From Megaleporinus macrocephalus (Eukaryota; Chordata; Actinopteri; Characiformes; Anostomidae), in assembly GCA_021613375.1 (NCBI GenBank), contig CM038709.1, positions 35,372,428-35,436,427 of the forward strand: a DNA stretch of 64,000 bases, written 5' to 3'. Positions within the stretch are counted from its first letter, which is position 1; each line of letters starts with the position of its first letter. Under the pieces are notes generated by a model. That model searched no databases. It saw only the letters and a list, made by a program, of their open reading frames with translations, and was not told the DNA's origin. Made by a program: the position numbers and the translations under genes. Shown piece by piece: positions 13,624-26,406 of the stretch.

Positions 13624-13768
13624 CATAGTCGTAGAAAAGAAGTCACACCAAAAATGCATAAATTGTACCTTACACTAAAATCATATACCAGGTCAATCAA
13701 ATATTCTTAAACTACATGTACATGTTATCTACATATATTCACCAATCAGCATAGTAGATCATCCAGCT

Positions 13769-13857
13769 TTAAAAGAGTCTCACAGAGAGGCCATTTTTAT
13801 CTTCAACCCAAATGTCACTGTCAAGGTTTCCAGGAATTGTCACAGCCGGCAAAGAAC
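13769..13857 (-). other. Last exon of gene C: open alternative frame
   Basis: Behind an acceptor (ATCTAG before 13857), the frame that joins the TM exon in phase 0 reads only VLCRL then TGA (13842-13840). A second frame stays open for 28 codons, from SLPAVTIP through DSDIWVEDKNG to a TAA at 13771-13769, and looks coding in composition. It would need a phase-1 donor, for instance a weak GT inside the TM exon, or a one-base change. The sequence alone does not decide between a natural very short tail and a frameshift. Confidence 0.5.
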
Positions 13858-16800
13858 CTAGATAAGAACCTCCATATAAGAGAGAGACCGAAACGAACAC
13901 AGTGGAAAACAATGCAGAATGGGGAGTCAGAGGGAGAATCATTAGCAAATGACAAGGGGTACAAATAATGTTTCATGTATTGCTCTCATGAATACCAACA
14001 ACACACTAAAGTAAAGAAGCTTTTCAATACCAAAGTTCTTGGTAGCAACTTGTGGAGAACACCACGCTGACAACTGTAGATCAGGATTGTACAGAACAGC
14101 ATCACCAACATGAGAGTGCAGAGTGCAGCCGCAAACATAGTCACTATATGAGACAGAAATTGAACAATATTCTATGTTTTAATATTTACAATAAAATATG
14201 CAATAAAGTGTAAGTTTAATTTGTTAATTCATATTTTTTTTATTTACAGTCAAAACCGCCATTGAAGTGCAAGTTGTTCTTTTATAGAATAGAATAGTGC
14301 ATTTCCTGAAGAAAATGTGGAGTGATTGTGCTGCCTAAGCAGATTGCAGGTGTTTGCTAGGGTTTGACAAACAGTTACTATTAAGTTGTAACACGTAGCT
14401 AATCTGCTATTATTCCATCCTAAGTGGTTGCTATCTGTTGCTATGTCTAAATCATAAAATAACTGTGTATTAATTAAATAATTAATTAATTAATTTATTT
14501 ATTACTGTCTCTATTAATGTGTTGGATCAGAATCACTAACGGAATTTACTGCATAGAATACTTTGTATATGGGCTGATAGCTCGTTTCATGTTTGAACAG
14601 CTGTAATACGTAGATATGCATCACTGATGCTGTGCCAGTGAAGTGAATCCAACCTGTGTTGACTGCAGAAGGACTGGTGTATGAACAGTGAGGTCCAGAA
14701 GGAACCACAGGGTTGTTCATATTCGTTACTGGAAAGACTGTGATGCAGTACTCCACCCCCGGTTCCAAGTAATTGATACAATTCTCTCCAGAGGATGCCC
14801 TTATAACAAACTGAGAGAGAGATTCTACTTAACCAAGATGTTTTGCAGGTAATTTTGTTTTAGGTCGAACTGAAAAAAGTGCAACTTTAACACATTTTCA
14901 CACATTTCCAGCAACGGCAAATAAAAGCAGCTGTACCTGGGATTTCACACATTTTCAACCAAGCTCCCAAGATGGATCCAGTCAATCCAAAGGGTGGAGC
15001 AGAGTAATTGTCGACATTAATATCTGCAGCTGTTACAGCTCAGAGGTGGTGTAGTACCTTCCTGCTCAGAGGTGGTGCAGTACCTGCTACTATTTCCTTC
15101 GGAAAAACTTTAAAAGCCCCAAAATTCTGAATCTATTTATTTTGGAGCATTACCGTGGCTTAGAACAGATGTTAACAACCAAAGTTCCTTTCCACTTTAA
15201 ACAGCGCACAAGTGTAACTGCAGCACCATTTAAGGTGGAATAGAATATTTGAATAAGAACTTCACTTCAGCTTCATTAGAGGTTTAAAGTATAGCAGTTT
15301 ATTGATTTTCATCTGGATTTGCTGCAAAACATGTAAACAAGTGAAAGTATCTTTAGTCAATAAATCTATTGCTTCTCACTTTGAGACTGTTGTAACATTA
15401 TAATAAGCTTTACAAGATTTTAGTAAGATTATATCTGTACTGGGAGATAATTTGGTTTGTTGTAAGATATATGCTTGAAACAAGCCAGTTTAGTAAGACA
15501 GTATAGTGAGACACTTTTACTTTCTGATATTACTTAAAACAAGTAAAAGAAAGTTCAATTACCCTAAAATAAGATTACCAAAAATGCAAAATAAGAAATA
15601 TTACATATATTGTTTAAGTTTAGAATCTAAATATTGAATGACTTATAAGCTGGTGACTTATGCAGCACATGATGGCAGCACACTTTAGCATGTCACTGCT
15701 ATAAGTGCACTTTTTATTTTTAGTCGGAACAAAACAATAGCACAATTATACAAACAGTAACAAGATCATAGGTTAACATAAACCCAACAACCAACAAATC
15801 ATTTTATAGGCTTACATCCACTCTTCACAAGCACATGATCATGCAGATGCATAAAATGTATATACTAAAGATGAAAAAGGCTGTAAACTGAAAAATCAAC
15901 ATCCCAAACTAAAGAACACGGCTACAGAAAATCTCTGATGATGTGCATGAACATTTTGTATTTGGCTTTAGAAATGAGAAACCCATACTATGTTCTAGAT
16001 TCCAGCCTCTTTTAAAGATCTTTCAGACACAGCATTTAAATACCTGGAGTGGTAAAATCAAAGTATGTTCACAGGAACACTAGCTCACTAATGAAAACCT
16101 AAAAGCTTAACTGAGGTAATTACACATTATGGAATGGTTGCTAAGCGTTGATTGAAGGAGAATATGAAGTGGGATGTTCAGGAAAGATCTGGAGTCTTTC
16201 TGGATCTGATTGGCCATAACACAATAACAAATTTGACATGTTTTCATGTTGTGGTTCTAGTAAAGTATATATTCACTGTTGTTAGCCTCAAAGTGATATT
16301 GTACACTGGTGGGTTTCAAGCTTTATTTGTAAAGACCTTTAGGATCTCTTTTTCAGCTTTCACATACATAAAGCCCAGAGCCCTTTATCACTGCTTCTGG
16401 TTGCAATGCTGAGTTTGACAAAAACTATAATATAATTATAATAAAATGTGACGTTAGCATATTGTCGCTGTCCAACAGGATAACAAAGTATACAGAGAAA
16501 CTACAGCTTGTAACTTTTAGAACTACTATTTTTACTTGTTAAATGGAGCTGATGAGTATAGATATGAGGAGGTGGCTTTGATGTGTTGTCTGATCAGTGT
16601 ATGTCTGTATCCTGAATAACTTTGCCTAGCTGAGAAACCATTGTTTTCTGTAAAGTTTTTGCTTAATCTTAAACGGAAGTCACAGTTTAGATATAGCTGT
16701 GTCTCACTTTGCCTTCGCAAAAAAAGAAGAAAAAAAAAAGTTTTGCATTGAAATGAAAACACACTTTCCGTGAACAAGCATACGCTACTTAGCAGCCACA

Positions 16801-19475
16801 AACCCATCTGTGTTTAAGAATATGAAAACCCCAATTCTGGTTTAGGAAACAGCGGAGGATGTTTACTAGCAGTAGACTTTCAATTTCTTCTAAGAGGGGC
16901 TAAGAGAGGAAGCTATCATCTTGCCTCTCAAAAGGCTTCTTGAAATGTATATGTTTGATTGTTCATTTCTAGGAACATAGAAACATATTACATTTCTCTG
17001 AACTAAAAATGGAATTATACTTGTTGATTTTTAATGAGTGCACCTTTAACCCTCTCAGGTTGTCTTATACAACATAAAAAATATACATAAAAATATTTTT
17101 TAACAAGCAGCGTTCCTGAGATTTTTTTATGTACAACATCATTTGATGTTGTGAACAACATCAGAATGGCGGAAACAATCTTCCCAGACTCACTTGTGCC
17201 TCATCTCTTGTCCTGGAGACTTTAACAATGTAGTCTCTAAGGAACAATTCCAGCTGTCTGTGATGCCCCCTGCTAGCTGGAGGACTGAGTTGCAGGATCA
17301 GGCAGTTTCCACAGCCTGTGAGCTCCACCACTGGAGGACCTAGAGTTGCTGGATAGTGAGAGAGAAACTTAATCAGAGAAGTAGGACTCATAGATGAACG
17401 TAGCCAAATCGTTTTTAAAAATGACCTTTCTAACAAAATAATTTTCTGTCTCTAATTCGATGTTTTATCCTACTAATTATTCTTCCAATGATTATTTGAT
17501 GTCCAAGCACTTAAAGCATAAAAAGTAGTTCACTTTCCTAATCTCTTGGCTTTTTCATTATTGAGAAACATAAATTTCAAGGCACACCTATCAATGTGCG
17601 GAATATTTGAAAAGCATACCTTCTTTGACTTTACTTGACCTCTTTTTGATACTTTAAACGTATCTATTTTTATAATGAAATGTTGACACAAAACAAAGAC
17701 CAGGAGGCAATTTTAAATAAAGTCAAAATATGAAACACACTTACTTTTTTTTTAATATGTGCACATTTCAATTTCAGTAATGTGTGAAGCTTCATTGATG
17801 CTAAACAGTATATACAGGTTTTAGAGCAAGATATGATTCTTTTTCAGGAAATGTCTTGCTTATTTCAGCAAGACAATGAACCACATTTTGCACTTATTAC
17901 AACAGCATGGGTCTGTAGTAAAAAATCCAAGGGCTTAAGCTGACCTACCCATAGTCCAAACCGGTCACCCACTGAGAACATTTAGAGCACTAGGCACGGT
18001 AAAATAAGAGAAAGGAAACTCCAAACTGTTATGCAGCTGAAATCTGATATCAGATTTCAATATTTTAATTACATCACTGTAAGAATAATATCAAATTATT
18101 TAACTTTTTAACTAATTATTTGTATATTGTTTTGAGGTGAAAGTGTCTTGTCAGAAAATTGTCCTTGTTTTTTCTGAATTTTAGTTCTTAAAACATAAAA
18201 TTATCTGTCAATGAAATAAGACACAACCCCTCTGACAAAAAAATTACTTAAATCAGGTAAAAACTGCAAAAAACAAGTTCCTATAATAGTTTTATAACAA
18301 CTTCATAATGATAATACACATGCTAAGTAGCTTTTTTGCAGTTAACAATTGCCTTTGCTTAGAAATGCTAACAGGATCACCATGTTTTTGTTGGACATCA
18401 GCTCCTGTTCACACCTGATTCAGGAAAGCAAGTCCTAAGGAGGGGCTGAGTACATGTTTTAGGTGTGTTGGTGGAAGAAAAGAGAGAGTGAAGCAGAGAT
18501 AGGAAGAGGTAGAGGTTTCTTACTGTCCATTATGGGGTGAAACAGTTTCGAAGTGGTCCAGTTAGATTTCTGGTCTGGAGAGAATGCTTGAACTCGGGCC
18601 AAATAATAGTAGTACGAGTTCTTAAAAGAGGTTGTTAGGTCACATGACTCATCAGCACTCAAATCAGAACAGTTCAAAACAGACACCCAGAGTTTCTTCC
18701 TGTGGGACAGGTGAAGATAAACGCAAAGGTGTCAAAAGCAGGTTAACGTTACCTTTTAAAATGAATTTCCAAGATTCTGTATTTTCCATTCTCTTGATTT
18801 TAAAACAAATATAGGAAATGTTCAGGGCTCAATGTTCCTCAGACCCAGATTTTCCTCTTTCTCATTTTGAAAACAGTCCTGTATTCCCTCATTAAAAATA
18901 TTCCCTCATTTCATAGTAAACTGTCCAAATCATATTTCCCTAACATCAATGTTAAAATAATATATGTTACATTTTAACACAGCGATATAAAATTCTCATT
19001 ATATATACACTGTTTCCAAATTACCTTACTGGAACATTGTTTGACTGAGCATTAAAAAACCTTACCAAAGTTGGCTGCCATGAACTCATCCTTTACTGTT
19101 TTCCACTTTTTTTAACATGCTGAACTGGCTGAATTTCCCCTCATACTACCTTATACCGCTTTACTCTACTAACTTGTTACTTAGCAAGCACTACAAGCCA
19201 GCAACAATAAACAGAATCAGTGTTAATTTTGACAGCAAATGTTGATTTAGTCTTAGTGGTAGTCTTTTAACTAAAATGTCACTTAGTTTTAGTCATAATT
19301 TAGTCATCTGAATTGTTTTTAGTTTTAGTCTAGTTTTAGTCGACTAATTATCATAAGAATATAGTCTAGAGTAAATCTACAGTCGATTCAGTCGACTAAA
19401 ATATAAAGGGTGTAAAATGTAATGCTTTTTCTTCAGTTCCCTTGAATTATTTAAGTCATTATATATACTTTATAC

Positions 19476-19569
<94 letters not shown>

Positions 19570-22500
19570 AAATTAAACATTTATTAACCAGTTATGGAAT
19601 ATTATTTATGTTTGAAAGACCAATACACACACAAACAGATTTAACAAACAACATCTGAGGTCTTCTGTAACTGCAAAGTGAATAAGAAAAAACTGTTATT
19701 TTATCCTTGTATCACCTTTTTATTTATCTCTAATTTATTTAATAGTTGTTACTAGTGCTGTCAATCTAATTAAATTACATGCTCTATGGTTAACTAATCT
19801 ACATTAATTGCATTTATCACTTTTTGCTATGAAAATATTTTTAATTGTGCAATTCAAAAAAATTTTGGCACAACAGTAAATCAATAAATGAAAAACTGCC
19901 ACATCTCCAGGTCACAGTGTTTACTAGAGACACACATTACACATTGCGTACACTAATTATTGTAAATAAAACTAGCTAATCTGTTTCGTGCACTTTCTAG
20001 TGTGTACGGAGAGATTTGGGACACGATCATCAAACGCAGATGGTTGAAGTTCGCTAGCTAGTCTCCCGACTCTGGCTCTGCACATATAGCGTTTTACCTG
20101 CTTCCCACATACCTAATCAACTAATCTGATCATTAACACCATCTTACTGAGTTAATACAGTGTTTACAGCAGGACACGCTTTAAACTATACAGGGCAGTG
20201 TGCTTTCAGGACTAGGATTAAGAAAGGCTAAACTAGCGATAGCAGCCGTAAAGCTAGCTAACGGTGGTGCTGCAGAGCTGATGTCCAGCGCGGTGTGGTG
20301 ATTTTCTAAACACAAACTCTAAACTCTCTTTCTCTCTGCTGACACTGTCTAGATAACTTAGTTCCATCATGATAAGCGACAGTTCACAGACTCGTATGGT
20401 CTTCCCGGGTTTAGACCAAATTTGTGTAAGTGTGCGTTTGATTGACGGCTACTCGGCTTGTCCCGCCTCTCCATTATACGCCGAAGTAGTTCTGATTGGA
20501 TGTTTTCCTAACTTGTGTCTGCCTTTCACAAATCTAAATCAGTTCTGATTGGATGTCGTCCCTGCCAAACATATTCGTCTCGTTTTTATTCGTTGACTAA
20601 AGTGTCAATCAATTTTGTCATAGTTTTTATCCTTTCTGTAGATTTTAGTTAGTTTTCGTCTCGTTCTCGTCATGAAAAAGAGGTTCGTTGACGAAAACTA
20701 TGACGAAAATAGTTCGTCAACGAAATTAACACTGAACAGAATATTACAAATTAAATCAAAGTGAGTGAAAATATTAGGTTGCATATTTCCTTCCACTGCT
20801 TAAATGTGGAGAATATTTCACAAACCAGCAACATCCAGCCAACAGTGACTTGTGGGCAGCATCCTGTGCTCACTGATGAAGGACTAGCAAACGACAAACT
20901 GTTCAGCAACAGTTATCATCTCTGACTTTACATATACAAGGTGAACCCACAAGGTCTGGCCAGTGAGTGATCAGCTAAACACACACTAAGACGCCACCAC
21001 TATGTCAGTGTCACTGCAGTGCTGAGAATGACCCACCACCCAAATAATATCTGCTCTTTGGTGGTGCTTTAGGGTCCTTATCATTGAAGAACAGGGTGAA
21101 AGGGGGCTGTCTGTAATTGTACAATACAGGTAAGTACTGCATCTGTATTTTAAATGGAGCTGATACATACGTTTTGACATATATGCAATTGGGAGTCTGA
21201 AGCAGATAAAAGGGATGCAGACTAAACAGGAGATAGAATTTTGTTATATATAATTAAAGGTTATACAAAATAGATGACGTGACACAGGTCAGTCTATATG
21301 AGCTGGTATAAATCTGTTAGATTAGAAATACCAATAAAGTGCACCGTTAGGGATTTTAATAAATGCATTTTAACTTAAATTGCAGGTCACATCACTTTTT
21401 ACAGAAATAAAAACAACGGTCATGTTATTGCTTTTGAAAGGGTTCTGTGACATAAACTTAAAATACATTTATAAAAAGCACCTGTTGATGTTTGTGAACA
21501 AGTCGGCTGTGTTAGATGAACTTTAGGACAAAACTAATGTGCTGTGTGTGGCTTGTGGTTTGATAGTTTCCTAATGAAATCTAAAGGTGACCATTAGGTA
21601 AACTAATGGTTTCCAAGAGTGACCAATAAGCCAAATCCAATTAGAACCCTCATGGTTTTAACCCTAATGGTTCTATGGGTTTTTTCAGCAGGTTTCATAA
21701 CTGGTTAATGGATCTGGCCACTTGATTATCTTGTGCTCGCTGCCTTTCCAAATTACTTGCATTATCTAAAAACAATTTATTTTATTTAGTATTTAGGAGA
21801 TAATGTTGCTAAATTGGGTAATTTTACTGATTACATTTACTGAAAATACATATGAAACATTCCAATGCTATACTATATCTTAATTGATAATTGACATTAA
21901 TTAAATACCTTAATTTAATTTAATACCTATAATGGCTAAAATGACAGTGAAAACCATCCCCAACTTTACTGTTAATGTACACATATTGCTTTTTATTCAA
22001 TTTTATTTTCTGGAAAAAAACAGCTCAGAACAACATGAACTCCATTTTGGGGTGGTGGTGGTTTAGCATAGTCATGATGGTTGACCAGCATACTAGCATC
22101 CAAAGCACAACATAAGCTATTCTATTCTAGTAATGCTGCTCTGTTCAGTAGTATGTAATTTTTATTAATGCATCAATTATGTAAATTCTTAACCTACCTG
22201 TTATGATAACGCTGCACGCTGAAGCGGGCAAAGGGGGGGGTGCCGAGGCCAGGGGTCCAAATGAGTTTGTGCTCCAAATTGAATGATACAATAGTGACGT
22301 TTTGTGGAGCTGGGAGCAGACAGCATACTAAAGGAGAATATAAGGAACAGCACAGTGGCTCATTGGTCATGTTCTTGTTCCAGTACTGATTACAACACCT
22401 CAAGTGCTGAGTAGTCTTCAATGTTTGCACATCATACATATATAGAATATGTACAGCACACAGGCTGAATTGGGATATAGCAGAAATAAAGCTTAACCGT

Positions 22501-22792
22501 ATTGCAAATACAAATACAAAAGCATTAGTATAAACTTTACAGTCCATATCAAACAAGACTGGATAAATGTTTTTCTTTGAAAAAAAAAAGAAAAACCTGA
22601 CTTCAGCTGCCAATGAACAAGTGATAGCTCCCGATGCCCATCTCCCCCACCCACTAACAAACCCCAAAAAAGAAACTTAGCCCAGAGATAAATGTGAAAC
22701 ATTTCCATACCTTGATGTATCAGAAAGAAGAAAAGTATCCAGACTTGTAGCATCCATTGCTGTTCTGAGGAAGCCATCACAGCTGACCACAT
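13840..22792 (-). CDS. Gene C: CRFB1/2/3-type interferon receptor with almost no cytoplasmic tail
   Basis: An IFNAR2-like class II receptor. Exons: 22792-22711 (signal peptide), 22327-22198, 18699-18524, 17348-17194, 14810-14654, 14143-14031 (TM), 13857-13840. Phases are 1,2,1,0,1,0; about 276 residues. D1 has LPAPQNVTIV, LIWTPGLGTPP, NCSDLS and SCDLTTS, with YLARVQAF. D2 opens LGPPVVEL with GCGNCLIL and has YCITVFP and HCSYT. The TM segment (about residues 235-255) is followed by YSCQRGVLHKLLPRTL, a box1-like ending. Translation then stops after five residues, so there is no STAT-docking region. Three in-frame ATGs (22792, 22777, 22753) precede the leader; any gives a signal peptide. It could be a decoy or modulatory chain, or a receptor recently damaged at the 3' end. 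A perfect ISRE lies upstream. Confidence 0.8.
14811..17193. other. Gene C intron between D2A and D2B exons
   Basis: About 2.4 kb of AT-rich DNA. It holds one copy of a dispersed fish repeat near 16430-16605 and a short stretch around 15215-15250 (GCAGCACCATTTAAGGTGGA) that recurs in diverged form near 42563-42600 (inverted) and 58370-58400. No gene seen on either strand. Confidence 0.5.
16430..16605 (+). repeat. Dispersed fish repeat, copy 1 (end part)
   Basis: Contains AACAAAGTATACAGAGAAAC, AAATGGAGCTGATGAG and a GTTGTCTGATCAGTGTAT end, related to the repeat at 20945-21180 and its inverted relative at 46105-46270. I associate it with otophysan fish genomes from memory. Noncoding. Confidence 0.5.
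17845..18060 (+). mobile_element. Tc1-like transposase relic in gene C intron
   Basis: Degenerate reading of the Tc1 C-terminal half: QQDNEPH (second Asp region), TTAWVCSKKSKGL, then a decayed SPDLSPIEN equivalent and TVMQLKSDI. Same subfamily as the relic at 24165-24590. Not functional. Confidence 0.65.
19218..20734. mobile_element. Non-autonomous hAT element with 8-bp target duplication
   Basis: A 1517-bp element in the large intron of gene C (D1A to D1B). Ends are CAGTGTTAATTT and AAATTAACACTG, flanked on both sides by the identical 8-mer AACAGAAT (19210-19217 and 20735-20742). The subterminal regions carry repeated TTTTAGTC and GACGAAAA motifs in opposite orientation at the two ends, usual for transposase binding sites. 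No transposase frame; an internal TA microsatellite is present. The clean duplication suggests a fairly recent insertion. Confidence 0.9.
19476..19570. repeat. (TA)n/(CA)n microsatellite
   Basis: About 80 bases of uninterrupted TA followed by a short ACACAC run, inside the hAT element. Expected to vary in length between individuals. Confidence 0.95.
20945..21180 (+). repeat. Dispersed fish repeat, copy 2
   Basis: Contains CACTGCAGTGCTGAGAATGA, CCACCACCCAAATAATATCT, TTGAAGAACAGGGTGAAAGG and AAATGGAGCTGATA. Same family as 16430-16605, with different parts preserved. Noncoding, in a gene C intron. Confidence 0.65.
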
Positions 22793-22927
22793 CTGGAGTG
22801 TTTTCTAATCTTCCCGTCTGTAAGCTCTGGTGCAATCTCAGTTAAGGTTGTGCAAGAGTTAAAAGCGAGCATGACAACAGGTTGAGTTTTTTTTTTTTTT
22901 AGGTCGAGTTGTTTCTGCAGCAAGATA

Positions 22928-22941
22928 AGTTTCCATTTCCC
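22928..22941 (-). promoter_or_regulatory. Perfect interferon-stimulated response element upstream of gene C
   Basis: On the minus strand GGGAAATGGAAACT matches the ISRE consensus RNGAAANNGAAACT at every fixed position. It ends 136 bases before the first ATG of gene C, where a proximal promoter would be. Scanning by eye for GAAANNGAAACT on both strands, I found only one other match in the window (62588-62601). ISREs bind ISGF3 or IRF factors, so this predicts interferon-inducible expression of the receptor. Confidence 0.6.
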
Positions 22942-25900
22942 TACAAGTCCCTCCTAGTACCACATGTATCACCCAGAACCTAAAACACATTTAAACAAGC
23001 CCTCGTGACCTACTGCCTCTCTCGCAGACACAGCTTCCAACACTAAGCCAAGTGGTGCTTGTATTTGCAAAAATACACAAAAGCCTCCTATAAGGAATAT
23101 GTACACATTTTAGTAGTTATACCTAAACAGATATTCAGAATCAAGACGTCTATATAACAGTTGGATGCCTTTAATGTTTCCCAAATATATGAATAAATGC
23201 ATGTTAACACAACAAAAACTTTAAAATGTTGTTGCTTTCTATAAAATTTGAAAGTACCTGTTGTTTCTTACATTGTCTATACATTTAATAAAAAATGGAC
23301 CAAAAGAAATGACCCAATTTGTTTCTGTGGTTACTGCAGTAAACGTAAAGTATGTTTTCTCCTTTTCCTGTCAAGTTATCATTTTGGAGATACATGGTTT
23401 TGTCTAGACAGCAGTGAAATGCAGTAAAAATGGGTTCCATTGTATAAATAAATAAATCTTATGCCATTCAAAAATAGTTTCTGCTGTTTTTCTTTGCTTG
23501 ATTTAATGCATGATTTGTATTTGTCAGTGCACAGGCACATTTTATTTTTAAATTCACTCCCCAAAAACAAAACTTTTGTCTGAAATTTAATGACTGTATG
23601 AAATGGTTGGCTTAATAATTGCAACCATTTAAAATAACTAATTAGAAAATTAGGTAATGAATGTAACAGGACTACAGCTTTTTCTGATATGGTAGTTAGG
23701 ATGTTGTAGTAGTTTTGGATTACAGTTTGTTGTTATAATATTGTTAAAGTTTAATAGCAGGCTTACTTTCACACAACATGATCAAAAAATGGGTGCAGGT
23801 CAGCTGTGGTGCAATTTTGTGCATATTTAATATTTGATATTTACAAACTGTGTTTCAAAAAACTCAGAAGATACAAATAAAATGCAAATAAAAATAGACA
23901 GCAATAATCTATAAATCTACCTTGAGCTGTAGTTAAACAAAAACACTACAAAGGCAAGATATATGTTTTAACTGATCAACTTCACTGTTTTTGCACATGC
24001 TTATTCTTAAGGGAAAAGGCCGAAAGCCATTAAACTGAATGGTGTTTGGCCACTTAGACAGCACTACATTAAAACTCAGCATGTGATTATGTCACCACAT
24101 GGGCTCAGAAATACTTAATGGTTATCAATAAACAATGTCTGCTAATGTGTCCACAAACACAAGCTAAGGCTGAACTGTACACACTGTATATTAAGAATGT
24201 CCAGAAACACCATCAACCTTTTTGGACTCCAGTTCATCTGAAATGACTCTGATACTTAGTGAAAATGTATATTGTGGTCTGATAAACTGACCTTTCAGAT
24301 TAATAGAAATAATGGACATTTTGTCTCTGGGACAAAGAAGAAAGAGGCGTATTAGTGGGTACCCTGCACATCTGTGAAAGCACCATTAACACTGAACATA
24401 TTTTGAGGAAAATATGCTGCTTTCTGGACGCCGTCTCTTTCAGAGATGTCCACAATTATTTCTACATAAGCAATACCAAGTGACAATTTGCACGTGATGC
24501 AACAGCAAGGCTGCGTAAACAGAGAGTGCGTGTGCTGGACTTATCTGCCTGCTGTCCCAAACTGAAATACTTTCTGCCTACTAAAAAAAGTTCTGTAAAC
24601 TCAATGATGGAAGAAATACCATAATTATTCATTTACTCTGCATGAATTTGTTACATCAAAAGTGATGTAACCACTAAACATACTGAACTTGATAAGGAAC
24701 AACAACTAACACAAAATGGAAATACATGAATATATGGCAATAACAGCATGTACATCATTGTAACATGTTGGTACTGAAATGTTTATGACTCATGCAACAA
24801 AAACTATCCTTCCAAGGAAATTAAGGCATCACCTGAAATAAAACTGACAGCTTCTCAAACATAATACAGTAACATTACGATCTCAAAAGTCTGGATGCTG
24901 AACTGGCCAGCAAAGCAGTGGATAGACGACTAGAAAAAAGATATACAGAAAAACGTACACCAGAATGATTAATTATTTAAAAAAACAGATACTATTTACC
25001 ATGATTTCACTGTTTTTATGTTGAATGGCCCAACAGGAATGCTAGTTATTAGGGATGCACAGATACTGATTCTGGTACTAGGCCGAAACCAACTTCATTG
25101 ACTCGAAAATTACCCATGTAACATTCCAGCAAAAAGGCAGTCCTGTACAGAAACTATACTGTCCTGTACGAAGACCACACAGTACTATAGAGAGAGTGTA
25201 CTGTCCCGCTGAGAGACAATCTAACCTATTGGTAAACCATACCATCCTATAGAGAGATCGTACTCATTTTGGCCCGTGAAAACATGTGTAGTCCTAAAGT
25301 GTCTCGTCCTTAGTCAGTGTTTCATACTCATCCTGTTATTTGACAACAGAAATGGATCTTGGGTATCTGGCTGTATTAAAACATTCGGTAGAATTAAACA
25401 CTAGGCAAAATGCAAATTCAACATGATATTTAACACAAGGCATCATCTAGCGACATTTCCAGCTACTTCCCATTCAAAGCGATTGGCAATGCTGAAAAAA
25501 TACACTTAAACATTTTGGAATTAATTTAAATACTGATTAATAACGTTTTATCTCAGGGTATATTTCTTTGTCTACACAGTATGTTTGTTGTTTTTAGAAG
25601 ACAAATAAAAACCTATTCTACTGTAAATATTTATTTGTGATAAGTTATCACTCTCAAAATTTTTCAAATACAAGGTATTTCAAACAGATTATAACGGATG
25701 ATTTTCTTAGGTGCTAGACTTCACAGTTAACTTTTTACTTTTCTTATTTAACTTATTGTTTAATGGGTGATGATAACCTGCCACAATGTCCAGTACCTTT
25801 TGCATTGCAAACAAACCAGATCATGGCTCAGAGTTAGATGCTGCTTTGAGCCTATGATTTGGTTAGCTTTTTTAATGTTGTCATTTGACAGCAGCACATA

Positions 25901-26406
25901 TCATTATTAGAACAGTGCATACAGCATAAAACATTACTTGCTTACTTTGCCACCACTTTGACAATACTAATATCTGTATTTGTCTTTTTTCTGCAATAAC
26001 TTTTTTTGTATTTGTAAAATGTTCTGTTTGTTTGATAATTGTGATGTACTAGAACACGTGGCAAAATTGTATAAATCTTCTTCTCAGTCTTCTCAATCTG
26101 AGGAGATTTGGGAATTATGACGGAATGAGGGCAAAATTTAATATTATTATATTAATATTACTGTACTATGATTCTGTTAGAAAGTGAAACAAAACAGAAG
26201 AAACTAAATAAAAAGTCATATTTGAACTGAGTAACAGTAAAAATGCTGCTCGCTCTAAACTTGACATTGAAGAACACTGTGGATTCTGGGAACTTTGAAA
26301 TTCACTAACTTGCAGGCCAAGGTGCAAAGTGGACAATTAAGTTAACCAATGTCCAACAACACGTGTGAATGTGGTTTCTCATATCAAAAATATTTGACAG
26401 CAGATT
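22942..26406. other. Intergenic DNA between genes D and C
   Basis: About 3.5 kb of AT-rich DNA. Apart from a Tc1 relic (24165-24590) and a possible hAT end near 25049 (TTAGGGATGCACAGATACTG), I see no gene. It should contain the 3' UTR of gene D at its right side; no strong poly-A signal is close, with a candidate minus-strand AATAAA near 25627. Confidence 0.5.
24165..24590 (+). mobile_element. Tc1-like transposase relic
   Basis: Stretches matching a Tc1 transposase consensus in broken frames: a CTCTGGGACAAAGAAGAAAG segment, HICESTINTEH, MLLSGRRLFQRC-like, and RECVCWTYLPAVPN corresponding to the KRVRVLDWPACSPD block. Plus strand, heavily deleted. Confidence 0.7.

Noticed and set aside
22493..22710. 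Frame continuing from the gene C signal peptide
   Set aside because: Intron read-through past the donor at 22710.
25045..25300. Possible hAT end and irregular CTGTCCTGTAC repeats
   Set aside because: Only one end resembles hAT, and the repeats have no stable period; too weak to annotate firmly.
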